This document shows positions 43,774-51,578 of a DNA stretch of 64,000 bases, piece after piece (positions within the stretch are counted from its first letter, which is position 1; each line of letters starts with the position of its first letter). Source of the DNA: JAPKYZ01 sp033763835 (lineage in GTDB: Bacteria > Acidobacteriota > Terriglobia > Bryobacterales > Bryobacteraceae); contig JANRJS010000026.1 in NCBI GenBank assembly GCA_033763835.1, forward strand, positions 1 to 64,000, in the 5' to 3' direction. Made by a program: the position numbers and the translations under genes. Below the pieces are notes generated by a model. It worked only from the letters and a program-made list of their open reading frames with translations. It was not told the DNA's origin and did not search any database.

Positions 43774-44835
43774 ATGATGGATTTTATGCTGCGCCGCGCT
43801 TTCGTTCAGTTGCCCGCCGTGGCGGCCGCCGCCACTCACGCTCTGCCGCAGTACCGCTCGGTGTCGCCCTACGCCGCCGGTCCCGACCCGAACCTCTTCC
43901 CCGCCCGCGTCGCCTCCACGAAAGTGACCGAAAGCGCCGAGAGCGTCCGGCTGTCGCTCTCCCGATGCATGCAAGCGCTGACCGGCGTGAAATCGGATCG
44001 CGAGGCCTGGGCCGCGTTCATTCAGCCGACCGACGTAGTAGGGATCAAGGTGAATTGCTCCGGCGCGCCGAAAATCATGTCGCACCCGCTCATCGTGGGC
44101 GAAATCGCGCGGCAGCTAACGCTCTCGGGCGTCGCGCCCCAAAACATTTTTATCTACGAGCGTTTCGCCGACCAGATGGTGGCCGCCAACTACACGCCGC
44201 AACTGCCCGCCGGGTCGCAAATCCACGCCATGGAAGACGGAACGCGGCGCGGCGGAATCTCCAATTACGACCAGCGCGCCTACGTCGAAACCGATTTCTT
44301 CGGCGAGGAGCAGACGCGTAGCTTCCTCTCGAAGCTAGTGTCGCGAACCCTCACCAAAATCGTCAACGTCCCCAACATGAAGGACCACGGCGCGGCGGGT
44401 GTCACCGGCTGCCTGAAAAACCTCGCCTACGGTAGTTTCTCGAATGTCGCGCGCAGCCATCGCGATTCGCGCACGCATACCCTTAGCTTTATCGGCACAC
44501 TCTACCAACTCGAACCGTTACGCTCGAAATCCGTGCTACACGTGATGGACGGCATTCGCGGCGTCTGGCAGGGCGGACCCTTCGTGAAAGCGGATCGCTA
44601 CGTCTTCGAACCCCAACGCATGTTGGTCGGCACCGATCCCGTTGCGATGGACCGTTTGCTGATCGACATTATCGAGAACAAGCGCCGCGAAATGGGAGCG
44701 GTCAGCGTGTGGGACCGCTCGCCCGCCGCGATGAAGGATAGCCGGTATTTCCGCGAACCCGGCCACATCGAGTTCGCGGGCAAACTCGGACTGGGCGTTT
44801 ACGACCGGGCGCGGATTGCGGAGATCGCCGTTTGA
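43774..44835 (+). CDS. DUF362-domain protein, probably Tat-exported
   Basis: A 353-residue protein matching DUF362 over most of its length: DVVGIKVNCSGAPKIMSHP, IVNVPNMKDHGAAGVTGCLKNLAYG (residues ~190-215) and PQRMLVGTDPVAMDRLLIDII. No ferredoxin cluster is fused. An alternative ATG at 43786 gives MLRRAFVQLPAVAAAATH, a plausible Tat signal, and may be the true start. It is coupled by a TTGA overlap to the unknown gene downstream. DUF362 proteins have no established reaction; exported versions are common in Acidobacteria and Planctomycetes. Confidence 0.85.
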   Translation: MMDFMLRRAFVQLPAVAAAATHALPQYRSVSPYAAGPDPNLFPARVASTKVTESAESVRLSLSRCMQALTGVKSDREAWAAFIQPTDVVGIKVNCSGAPKIMSHPLIVGEIARQLTLSGVAPQNIFIYERFADQMVAANYTPQLPAGSQIHAMEDGTRRGGISNYDQRAYVETDFFGEEQTRSFLSKLVSRTLTKIVNVPNMKDHGAAGVTGCLKNLAYGSFSNVARSHRDSRTHTLSFIGTLYQLEPLRSKSVLHVMDGIRGVWQGGPFVKADRYVFEPQRMLVGTDPVAMDRLLIDIIENKRREMGAVSVWDRSPAAMKDSRYFREPGHIEFAGKLGLGVYDRARIAEIAV

Positions 44836-45650
44836 TCGCGGCCCTGCTTATTGCCGCCGGACTGCCGGAAATCGCCGCCACAGCCCCGCCGGGCGCGGCG
44901 AAGTTGCTGGTACCAGGCACGCGCGGTTACGACGTTTCGGTCGCTTCCTCGTCCCGCGCCCCCTTGGTGGACTCGAACGGTTGGCGCTTTCGGCGCGAGC
45001 CTTCAAAAACGTTCGCTTACGAAAACGTTCCCGACGCGAGGCTGGCGCTCGCCGCCGCCGAGACACACGTCTTCGGCGGCAAAGCCGTAATTGTTGGTAC
45101 GAATCCGGCGAAGCTCGCGCCGGTTCTCGCATTTCTGCAATCCATCGAAGGCCCTCGCTATCCTGCCGTGGCCGACTTTGCCGTGGTGGACGACGGCTCG
45201 ACGCAGACGGGCGAAGTTCTGAATCTGCTCACCCGGCGTAACCTCCTTTGGGCGCCCATCGCCGCTTTCGATAAGAGGTATCCCCTGGTGGTGGAAATTG
45301 GCTCGCCGCGCTTTCCTCGAAAGGCCGCCGCCAACCCTTCCGATTTCGCGAGTCTGGTACGCCAAGCGCTAACCGACGAGAAAAGAAGCTTGCGGGTTTA
45401 TGGCAGTGAAACAATCGTCGGCTATCTTACGGCGGAGGGAGGACGGGCGCGCTTGCATTTGCTGAACTACTCAACCGATCCCGTCGATGGTTTCCGCGTG
45501 CGCGTCCTAGGCCCTTGGAAACTCGCGGCGCTGCGAGCTTACGGGCAAACGGGCTTGGCCGCCGAGGACGTAGAGTCCGCTCGCGGCGGCCTGGAGTTCG
45601 GGCTACCCCGCCTCGGCCTCTACGCCGTAGCCGATCTGGAAAAGCAGTGA
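44832..45650 (+). CDS. uncharacterised protein, possibly exported
   Basis: A 272-residue protein I do not recognise. It starts with TTG overlapping the DUF362 stop; the first ~17 residues (IAALLIAAGLPEIAATA) look like a signal peptide. A middle region contains VFGGKAVIVGTNPAKLAPVL and FAVVDDGSTQTGEVLNLLT, followed by a C-terminal beta-rich region (GYLTAEGGRARLHLLNYS). There are no cysteines, metal motifs or repeats. Coupling to the DUF362 gene upstream and to the sensor kinase downstream (GTGA) suggests a shared envelope function. Confidence 0.65.
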   Translation: MIAALLIAAGLPEIAATAPPGAAKLLVPGTRGYDVSVASSSRAPLVDSNGWRFRREPSKTFAYENVPDARLALAAAETHVFGGKAVIVGTNPAKLAPVLAFLQSIEGPRYPAVADFAVVDDGSTQTGEVLNLLTRRNLLWAPIAAFDKRYPLVVEIGSPRFPRKAAANPSDFASLVRQALTDEKRSLRVYGSETIVGYLTAEGGRARLHLLNYSTDPVDGFRVRVLGPWKLAALRAYGQTGLAAEDVESARGGLEFGLPRLGLYAVADLEKQ

Positions 45651-47125
45651 CCGCCAAGATATTCCTCAAGCTCATCGCGGCCGTAATCGCCGTCCTCATG
45701 GTCTCGCTGGTGGCCGTGGACCTGCTGGCCTCCCGAATCGCGGAGTCCACCTACGAACGCACCCTCACCCGCGAGCTTCAGGAAAAGTGCCGGATGATTG
45801 CGCTTGAGGCTTTGAGCGCCCCGGCCCCGGAAAGAATTCGCGACTTGGCTATCGCCGCCGGAGGCAGGCTGACCGTGGTGGCTCGGGACGGGCGAGTGCT
45901 GGCCGACTCGGAAAACGACGCCTCGCACATGGAGAATCACTTAAGCCGCCCGGAGATCCAGGCGGCGCTGCGCGGCGAGGTCGGCGCCGTTCGCCGGAAC
46001 AGCCCCACGATGGGTGTGCCTTTCCTTTATGTCGCGATTCCCGCGCAACCGGGAGCCTTGCGGCTGGCGGTGCCGATGGCGCAAATCCGCGTGCAGGTGG
46101 ACGCCATTCGCCAGCAAATGCTGGCCGCCACCGCATTAGCCTTTCTTCCCGCCATGCTGATCGCCGGCTGGTTCGCGCGCTATGCTTCGACCAAGCTCGG
46201 CGCGATCATCGACTACGCCGCGCAGCTCGCCCAAGGTAATTTTCGCGCACGCCTCGCCCGGCAGGGGCCCGACGAGTTGGGTATTCTCTCGTCGAAACTC
46301 AACGAGACCGGCGAAAAGCTGCAAGCCATGTTCGAGCAATTGCAGCAGGAACAGGTGGAGCTCGAGAAGCTCGAAAAGATTCGAAAGGACTTCGTCATTA
46401 ACGTGTCGCATGAGTTGCGCACGCCGCTGGCTTCGATCCAGGGCTACACGGAAACGCTGCTCGACGGTGCTATCGACGATCGCGAGAACAACGTTCGCTT
46501 CCTCTCGATCATTCGCCAGAACGCCGAACGTCTCGGCCGGCTCACCGCCGACCTTCTCACCCTTTCACGCGTCGAACAGGGCATCACCAAATTCCAGTTC
46601 GCGTCTTATTACGTGAATGCCCTACTACGGAACTCGATCGACACTCTGCAACCGTTGGCCGATCGCAAGAGCGTCATTCTCCGCATGATTCCCGCCCCGG
46701 AGGAAACCGAAGTCTTCTGCGATTCCGAGGCCGTGCACCAAATCCTTTCGAACCTGATCGACAACGCCATCAAGTACACGCCCGAAGGCGGCAGCGTAAC
46801 GTTGGCCGCGCAAGTGCTCGACGAGGAACCCGGCAAACCCGCGCGCGTCGAGATTTCCGTTCGCGACTCGGGAATTGGCATTCCGCCCGAGGATCTGGAC
46901 CGTCTCTTCGAGCGGTTCTACCGCGTGGATAAGGCTCGCAGCCGCGAACTGGGCGGCACCGGTTTGGGATTGGCGATCGTTAAGCACCTGGCGTTGGCGC
47001 AGGGCGGCGAAGCGCGGGTGACCAGTATGGTCAACCAAGGTTCGACGTTTTCGTTCACTTTGCCGATCCACGATCTCGGGCTCGACGAACAGAGTCCAAC
47101 CCAAGCGCAATTGGCGGCACGCTAG
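45647..47125 (+). CDS. phoR: PhoR-like sensor histidine kinase
   Basis: A 492-residue membrane kinase. TM1 is at ~6-28, an extracytoplasmic sensor region follows at ~30-150 with a PAS/cache-like VVARDGRVLADSENDA, TM2 at ~155-175, then HAMP (~176-230), a short coiled coil (EQLQQEQVELEKLEKI), the HisKA site SHELRTPLAS with His255, and HATPase boxes NLIDNAIKYTPEGG, DSGIGIPPEDL and GGTGLGLAIVKHL. The GTG start overlaps the preceding stop. The response regulator follows after 69 bases. The kinase/regulator combination and Pho-box-like repeats fit PhoR-PhoB, but gene order is reversed from E. coli and the signal is unproven. Confidence 0.88.
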   Translation: MTAKIFLKLIAAVIAVLMVSLVAVDLLASRIAESTYERTLTRELQEKCRMIALEALSAPAPERIRDLAIAAGGRLTVVARDGRVLADSENDASHMENHLSRPEIQAALRGEVGAVRRNSPTMGVPFLYVAIPAQPGALRLAVPMAQIRVQVDAIRQQMLAATALAFLPAMLIAGWFARYASTKLGAIIDYAAQLAQGNFRARLARQGPDELGILSSKLNETGEKLQAMFEQLQQEQVELEKLEKIRKDFVINVSHELRTPLASIQGYTETLLDGAIDDRENNVRFLSIIRQNAERLGRLTADLLTLSRVEQGITKFQFASYYVNALLRNSIDTLQPLADRKSVILRMIPAPEETEVFCDSEAVHQILSNLIDNAIKYTPEGGSVTLAAQVLDEEPGKPARVEISVRDSGIGIPPEDLDRLFERFYRVDKARSRELGGTGLGLAIVKHLALAQGGEARVTSMVNQGSTFSFTLPIHDLGLDEQSPTQAQLAAR

Positions 47126-47152
47126 AAGTACGTTCAATCGTAATTCACCCTT

Positions 47153-47186
47153 TTGTAATCTAGTTGTGACGGTCGATTTGTATCGT
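47153..47186 (+). promoter_or_regulatory. Pho-box-like repeat and -10 before phoB-like gene
   Basis: TTGTAAT (47153-47159) and TTGTGAC (47164-47170) are direct repeats with the 11-base period and 7+4 layout of a Pho box; a weaker AATTCAC unit lies 11 bases upstream. TATCGT at 47181-47186, about ten bases past the repeats, is a fair -10. If used, transcription would begin almost at the ATG at 47195, consistent with the lack of any ribosome binding site. This suggests autoregulation by the encoded regulator. Confidence 0.45.
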
Positions 47187-47194
47187 TTGAATGA

Positions 47195-47896
47195 ATGAAA
47201 AAGATTGTCCTGATTGAAGACGACGCCGATCTTTTCGCCCTGCTGAAGTACAACCTGGAAAAGGAAGGGTTTGCGATGGTCGGCGCGCAAACCGGCAAAG
47301 GCGCGATCGAGTTGTGCCGCCGGGAACGTCCGGACCTGATTCTCCTGGACATCATGCTGCCCGATTCGGACGGGCTCGACATCTGCAAGGGGATTCGCCA
47401 GCACCCGGAACTCGCCCACTTGCCGGTGATTTTCCTCACCGCGCGGGCCACGGAAACGGATCGGATCGTCGGTCTGGAACTCGGTGCGAACGACTATATC
47501 GTAAAGCCGTTTTTCGTTCGGGAACTCATCGCGCGAATCAAGATCCATTTCCGCGGCCAGAGCGCTCCAAACCGGCTGCTAAAGGCGGGGCCACTGGAAC
47601 TGGACCGCACGTCTTGCCGCGTTCGCCTGCTCGATAGCGAAGTTTCCCTTACCGCCACCGAGTTCCGGCTGCTCGAATTTCTCATGTCGCGCCCCGGGAT
47701 TGTATTCAGCCGCGAGCAATTGCTGGACGCCGTCTGGGGTCACGACCGCGCCGTTACGGACCGTACGGTGGACGTCTATATCCTTCGTCTTCGCCAGAAA
47801 ATCGAGGCCGACGCCGTGAGTCCAAACTTTATCCGTTCCGTCCGCGGCTTTGGATATAGCTTTAACGAACCCGCACCGGTCCTGGCTACCGCCTGA
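47195..47896 (+). CDS. phoB: PhoB-like response regulator (OmpR family)
   Basis: A 233-residue regulator: receiver domain (1-~118) with acidic pair Glu8-Asp9, phospho-acceptor Asp52 in LLDIMLPDSDG, switch Thr in FLTARA and Lys in YIVKPF; then a winged-helix DNA-binding domain (~130-228) with LTATEFRLLEFLM, VFSREQLLDAVWG and RTVDVYILRLRQKI. These motifs are those of PhoB within the OmpR family. It is likely phosphorylated by the kinase encoded just upstream. The two Pho-box-like arrays, before it and before the TIGR03437/TonB operon, are its probable targets. Confidence 0.9.
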   Translation: MKKIVLIEDDADLFALLKYNLEKEGFAMVGAQTGKGAIELCRRERPDLILLDIMLPDSDGLDICKGIRQHPELAHLPVIFLTARATETDRIVGLELGANDYIVKPFFVRELIARIKIHFRGQSAPNRLLKAGPLELDRTSCRVRLLDSEVSLTATEFRLLEFLMSRPGIVFSREQLLDAVWGHDRAVTDRTVDVYILRLRQKIEADAVSPNFIRSVRGFGYSFNEPAPVLATA

Positions 47897-47923
47897 GTAA
47901 CGAAACAGTAACGTTAATGTTAC
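47895..47923 (+). promoter_or_regulatory. triple 11-bp-spaced repeat, Pho-box-like
   Basis: GAGTAAC (47895), CAGTAAC (47906) and ATGTTAC (47917) are three 7-base units exactly 11 bases apart, the phasing used by PhoB-type dimers. The last two also form a GTAAC...GTTAC inverted repeat. The array begins inside the phoB-like stop region and ends 69 bases before the TIGR03437 gene at 47993, so it is well placed to control the secreted-protein/TonB/beta-helix operon. Confidence 0.5.
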
Positions 47924-47992
47924 GGACTCTTTAGGTGGCAGTCATCGTTTCGCAATGCGGCATGGTTAGCATGGGTGGCGTCTACAGCCATC

Positions 47993-48757
47993 ATGCGAAT
48001 CCCCAAAATTCTGATCCTAGCCGGTATGGCCTGTTCGGCCGCCGTAGCCCAGACCTTCACGGTCGTTAACGGGGCGTCTTTCACTTTGGATTTTCCGGTC
48101 GCGCCTGGGTCCTACGCTCAGATTTTCCCGCCGCAAGGCGGATCGTTTAGCGGCGTGACGGGAAACACCACCGCCCCCAGCGTTCCTTTACCGACGACGC
48201 TTGCCGATGTCCAGGTGCTGGTAAACGGAACGGCCTCGCCCCTCTGGTTCGTCGGGAGCGGTGTGATCGCGTTCGTGCTTCCGCAGGCGACGCCAACCGG
48301 ACAGGTGCCGGTTCGGGTTCTACGGGCCGGAACGGAAATTGCCACCCGTACGATTACGGTCATTCCCAGCGCACCGGGTATCTTCTTCGCCAACACGGGC
48401 GGTTTCCCGCTTGGCGGCGTGCGGACGCAACGGAACGACTACACATCGTCCACGGTCCGCGCCGCTCGCGGCGAGGTGGTGGTCATCGCCGGTACCGGCA
48501 TGGGCCCGGTGAACGGAACCTACACCGACACTCAAGGCGCGACGGGTACCGCCAATACTTCGGTGAACCCCGTGCAAGTGTTTATTTCGAGCGAACGCGC
48601 CACCGTCGAGTACGCCGGCTTGCTGCCCGGCCTGCCCGGCTTGTGGCAGATGAATGTTCGTGTGCCGGACCGTCCGTTTATCGCGGGCCAAGTGCCCTTG
48701 TTCGTGTCGATTAACGGGATTTCGTCGAACGCCGTTACTTTCTGGGTCGCCGACTAA
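47993..48757 (+). CDS. secreted protein with TIGR03437 domain
   Basis: A 254-residue exported protein, almost entirely a TIGR03437 'Solibacter' domain: VNGASFTLDFPVAPGSYAQIF, ADVQVLVNGTASPLWFVG, IAFVLPQATPTGQVPVRV and VVVIAGTGMGPVNG. A signal peptide (MRIPKILILAGMACSAAVAQ) supports the ATG at 47993; an in-frame GTG lies 18 bases upstream. In larger proteins this domain is C-terminal; here it stands alone. The TonB receptor ATG follows its stop with no gap. Likely a surface protein of the putative phosphate-responsive operon. Confidence 0.88.
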   Translation: MRIPKILILAGMACSAAVAQTFTVVNGASFTLDFPVAPGSYAQIFPPQGGSFSGVTGNTTAPSVPLPTTLADVQVLVNGTASPLWFVGSGVIAFVLPQATPTGQVPVRVLRAGTEIATRTITVIPSAPGIFFANTGGFPLGGVRTQRNDYTSSTVRAARGEVVVIAGTGMGPVNGTYTDTQGATGTANTSVNPVQVFISSERATVEYAGLLPGLPGLWQMNVRVPDRPFIAGQVPLFVSINGISSNAVTFWVAD

Positions 48758-51547
48758 ATGCAAATCGGTTTCCGGAACGTATTTGCCGCGGCGGTATTGG
48801 CCGCCTCGGTTTGGGTACAACAAACCTCCGCCCAACAGGCTCCGTCGCAACAGGGCACCGTCATCGGGCAGATTTTCGACGCCTCAAACGGTCAGCCGAT
48901 TCCCCTGGTGACAATTTCGATCGACGGCCAGACCGCGACCGGGTTGCAGTCCGATACCGACGGGCGCTTTCAGATCAAGCTCTCGCCCGGCGTTTACAAG
49001 CTGAAGTTCACCTCCGAGAAGTACGTCGAGACGACGGTGGACGCGGTCGAAGTCAAGGCGGGCGAAGTCGTCGATTCCTCCACCGTGATGCAGGTGAAGG
49101 GTACCGTAACCACCGTGGAGGTGAACGAAAAGGTCGGCGCAGTCGCTTCCAACGCCGAAGCGTTGCTTACCGAACGGAAGCTCGCGCAGTCGGTGAGCGA
49201 CGGCATCAGTTCGGAAGAAATCCGCAAGTCGGTGGCCTCCGACGCGGCGGGTGCGGTCGAGAAGGTCACCGGTGTTTCGATCGTCGATTCGGGCTATGTA
49301 TATGTACGCGGGTTGGGCGAACGGTATTCGTCCACCATGCTCAACAACGCGGTGATTCCCACCACGGAGCCGGAGCGGCGCGTGGTTCCGCTCGACCTGT
49401 TTCCCGCGGCGCTGATCGACACAATCAAGATTTTGAAGACCTACACGCCGGACTTGCCGGGCGAATTCGCCGGCGGTCTGGTGCAGATGACGACCACCGA
49501 ATTTCCGTCGAAGCCCACGCTCCGAGTTGGCGTCAGCTATGGCTTCAACACCCGGACTACGGCGCAACGCTTTCAGACCTATTCGGGCGGGAGCCGCGAC
49601 GTCTTCGGGTTCGACAACGGATTCCGCGACTCTCCGATTCCGGATAACCAGTTCTACTTTCCCGGCGCTCCCGGCGTTACGCCAGAGCAGCGGCAGCAAG
49701 CCGGACGAAGCTTCCGGAACGACTGGGAGTTGGGGTCGATCGAGTCGATGCGTCCCAGCCAAACCTACAACATCGTCGGCGCGAACACGTATGGACGGAT
49801 CGGTTTGGTCGGCGCACTAACGTTTACCAACGCTCCGCAACGCTATCAGGAACAACAGAGCTTCCTCACCAGCCGCGGACCCAACGACTTCTTCCGGTTT
49901 AGCAATTACCCTGATTTCAACTACGGCCAAGAAAACACGCGCTTGGGCGGCGTATTGAACGCCGCGATACGCATCAACGCCGCGAACAAGATCGTGTTCC
50001 GCAACACCCTGACCCGCGACTCCGAGAAAGAGGCGCGCGTGTTTCAGGGCCTATACGGTTCCACCGACAGCATTATCCAGTCCACGCGCCGCCGCTGGAT
50101 CGAGCGCGGCTTGGTTTCGACCGGCGTCGAAGGCGAGCATTCCGTGGCGAAGCTCGGCAACAGCCTGTTCCGCTGGCAGTTTACGTATTCCCAGTCGAAA
50201 CGCGACGAGCCGGATTACACGGAAACGATTCGCTCGCAGAACGAGGACGGTTCGTTCCGTTGGACGGCGTTCGCCAACTCCGGTCTGCGTTTCTTCAACT
50301 ACCTGCAAGACCGGATTTACGAACCGCAGGGCGAATGGGCGAAACCGTTCTTCAAAGGGAATTTCTCCGGCTTGCTCAAAGTTGGCTTCCGGGGCACCAT
50401 CCGCCGCCGCGATTTCAACGCCCGGCGTTTCCGGTTTCAGTCCGGCACCCTCCCCGTTTCCCTACTGAACCTGCCGACCAACCAACTTTTCGCGCAAGAG
50501 AATATCCGCCCCGGCGGCCTCACTTTGCAGGAAGACACGCGCTCAACGGACGGCTACACGGCGAGCCTGGATATTTTCGGCGGCTACGCGATGGTCGATC
50601 TAAACCTGACCTCCCGCCTCCGGCTCATCACCGGCGTCCGTATCGAAGACGCCCAGATGAAGGTGACCACGATTAACCGCAATGTGCCCGGAGCGATCGA
50701 GTTGAATTCGAACCTCAGCAATCGCGATCCACTGCCCAGCGTCAACGTGATTTACGCGCTGACCCCGCGCCAGAATATCCGGGCCGCTTACGGACGTACG
50801 GTTTCCCGACCCGATTTCCGCGAGTTGTCGCCATTCGAGTTCAACGCGGTTTTGGGCGGCGTGGCGGTGTTCGGAAATCGCGACCTGAAGCGCGCCACCA
50901 TCGACAACGTCGATCTTCGCTGGGAGTGGTTCTTGGGCGGCGACCAAGTCGTAGCGGCGAGTTACTTCTACAAGAAATTCACCGACCCCATCGAAATTTA
51001 CCTGCAACCCACTACGGGCGACTTGCGGCAGAGTTTCTTCAACGCGGCGGGAGCGAACAACCAGGGTATCGAGCTCGAAATGCGCAAGGGCCTGGGTTTC
51101 GCCTCTCAGAAGCTGAAAGATTTCGGGGTCGGCGGCAATTTCACGTTCGTTACTTCCGACGTCGATCTGTCCGGTACGGAGCCGCTGCTGGTAGCGTTAA
51201 CCTCCCGGTCGCGCCCGCTGGTTGGGCAGTCCCGCTTTATCTTTAACGTCATCGCCGATTGGGCCCGTCCCCAGTGGCGTTCGAACGCGCGGTTCCTGGT
51301 CAACTCCGTTTCGCGCCGGATCACCGACGTGGGATCGTTCGGGTTGCCGGACGTCTACCAGGAGCGGAATACGTTCCTCGACTTCGTCTATCAGTACGAC
51401 ATTCGCGAAGGGGGCAAATGGACCCTTCGCTTCTCCGCCGAAAATCTAGCCGATAACCACTACCGCTGGATGCAGGGCAACTTCCTGATCCGGGATTACC
51501 GAATCGGGCGGACGTTCACGATCGGCACAAGCTATTCGTTCTTCTAA
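48758..51547 (+). CDS. TonB-dependent receptor with carboxypeptidase-regulatory-like domain
   Basis: A 929-residue outer-membrane receptor. The signal peptide ends near TSAQQ, then a carboxypeptidase-regulatory-like domain (GQIFDASNGQPIPLVTISIDG, residues ~35-110), a plug (GAVEKVTGVSIVDSG, YVRGLGERYSSTMLNN) and a barrel ending GTSYSFF. It starts directly after the TIGR03437 gene stop and is followed 31 bases later by the beta-helix protein gene; receptor/beta-helix pairs of this kind occur in phosphate regulons of other Gram-negatives, as far as I recall. The substrate may be an organophosphate, but that is inference. Confidence 0.93.
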   Translation: MQIGFRNVFAAAVLAASVWVQQTSAQQAPSQQGTVIGQIFDASNGQPIPLVTISIDGQTATGLQSDTDGRFQIKLSPGVYKLKFTSEKYVETTVDAVEVKAGEVVDSSTVMQVKGTVTTVEVNEKVGAVASNAEALLTERKLAQSVSDGISSEEIRKSVASDAAGAVEKVTGVSIVDSGYVYVRGLGERYSSTMLNNAVIPTTEPERRVVPLDLFPAALIDTIKILKTYTPDLPGEFAGGLVQMTTTEFPSKPTLRVGVSYGFNTRTTAQRFQTYSGGSRDVFGFDNGFRDSPIPDNQFYFPGAPGVTPEQRQQAGRSFRNDWELGSIESMRPSQTYNIVGANTYGRIGLVGALTFTNAPQRYQEQQSFLTSRGPNDFFRFSNYPDFNYGQENTRLGGVLNAAIRINAANKIVFRNTLTRDSEKEARVFQGLYGSTDSIIQSTRRRWIERGLVSTGVEGEHSVAKLGNSLFRWQFTYSQSKRDEPDYTETIRSQNEDGSFRWTAFANSGLRFFNYLQDRIYEPQGEWAKPFFKGNFSGLLKVGFRGTIRRRDFNARRFRFQSGTLPVSLLNLPTNQLFAQENIRPGGLTLQEDTRSTDGYTASLDIFGGYAMVDLNLTSRLRLITGVRIEDAQMKVTTINRNVPGAIELNSNLSNRDPLPSVNVIYALTPRQNIRAAYGRTVSRPDFRELSPFEFNAVLGGVAVFGNRDLKRATIDNVDLRWEWFLGGDQVVAASYFYKKFTDPIEIYLQPTTGDLRQSFFNAAGANNQGIELEMRKGLGFASQKLKDFGVGGNFTFVTSDVDLSGTEPLLVALTSRSRPLVGQSRFIFNVIADWARPQWRSNARFLVNSVSRRITDVGSFGLPDVYQERNTFLDFVYQYDIREGGKWTLRFSAENLADNHYRWMQGNFLIRDYRIGRTFTIGTSYSFF

Positions 51548-51578
51548 ACGAGTTTCAACCATGAGAAAGGATCAATTC

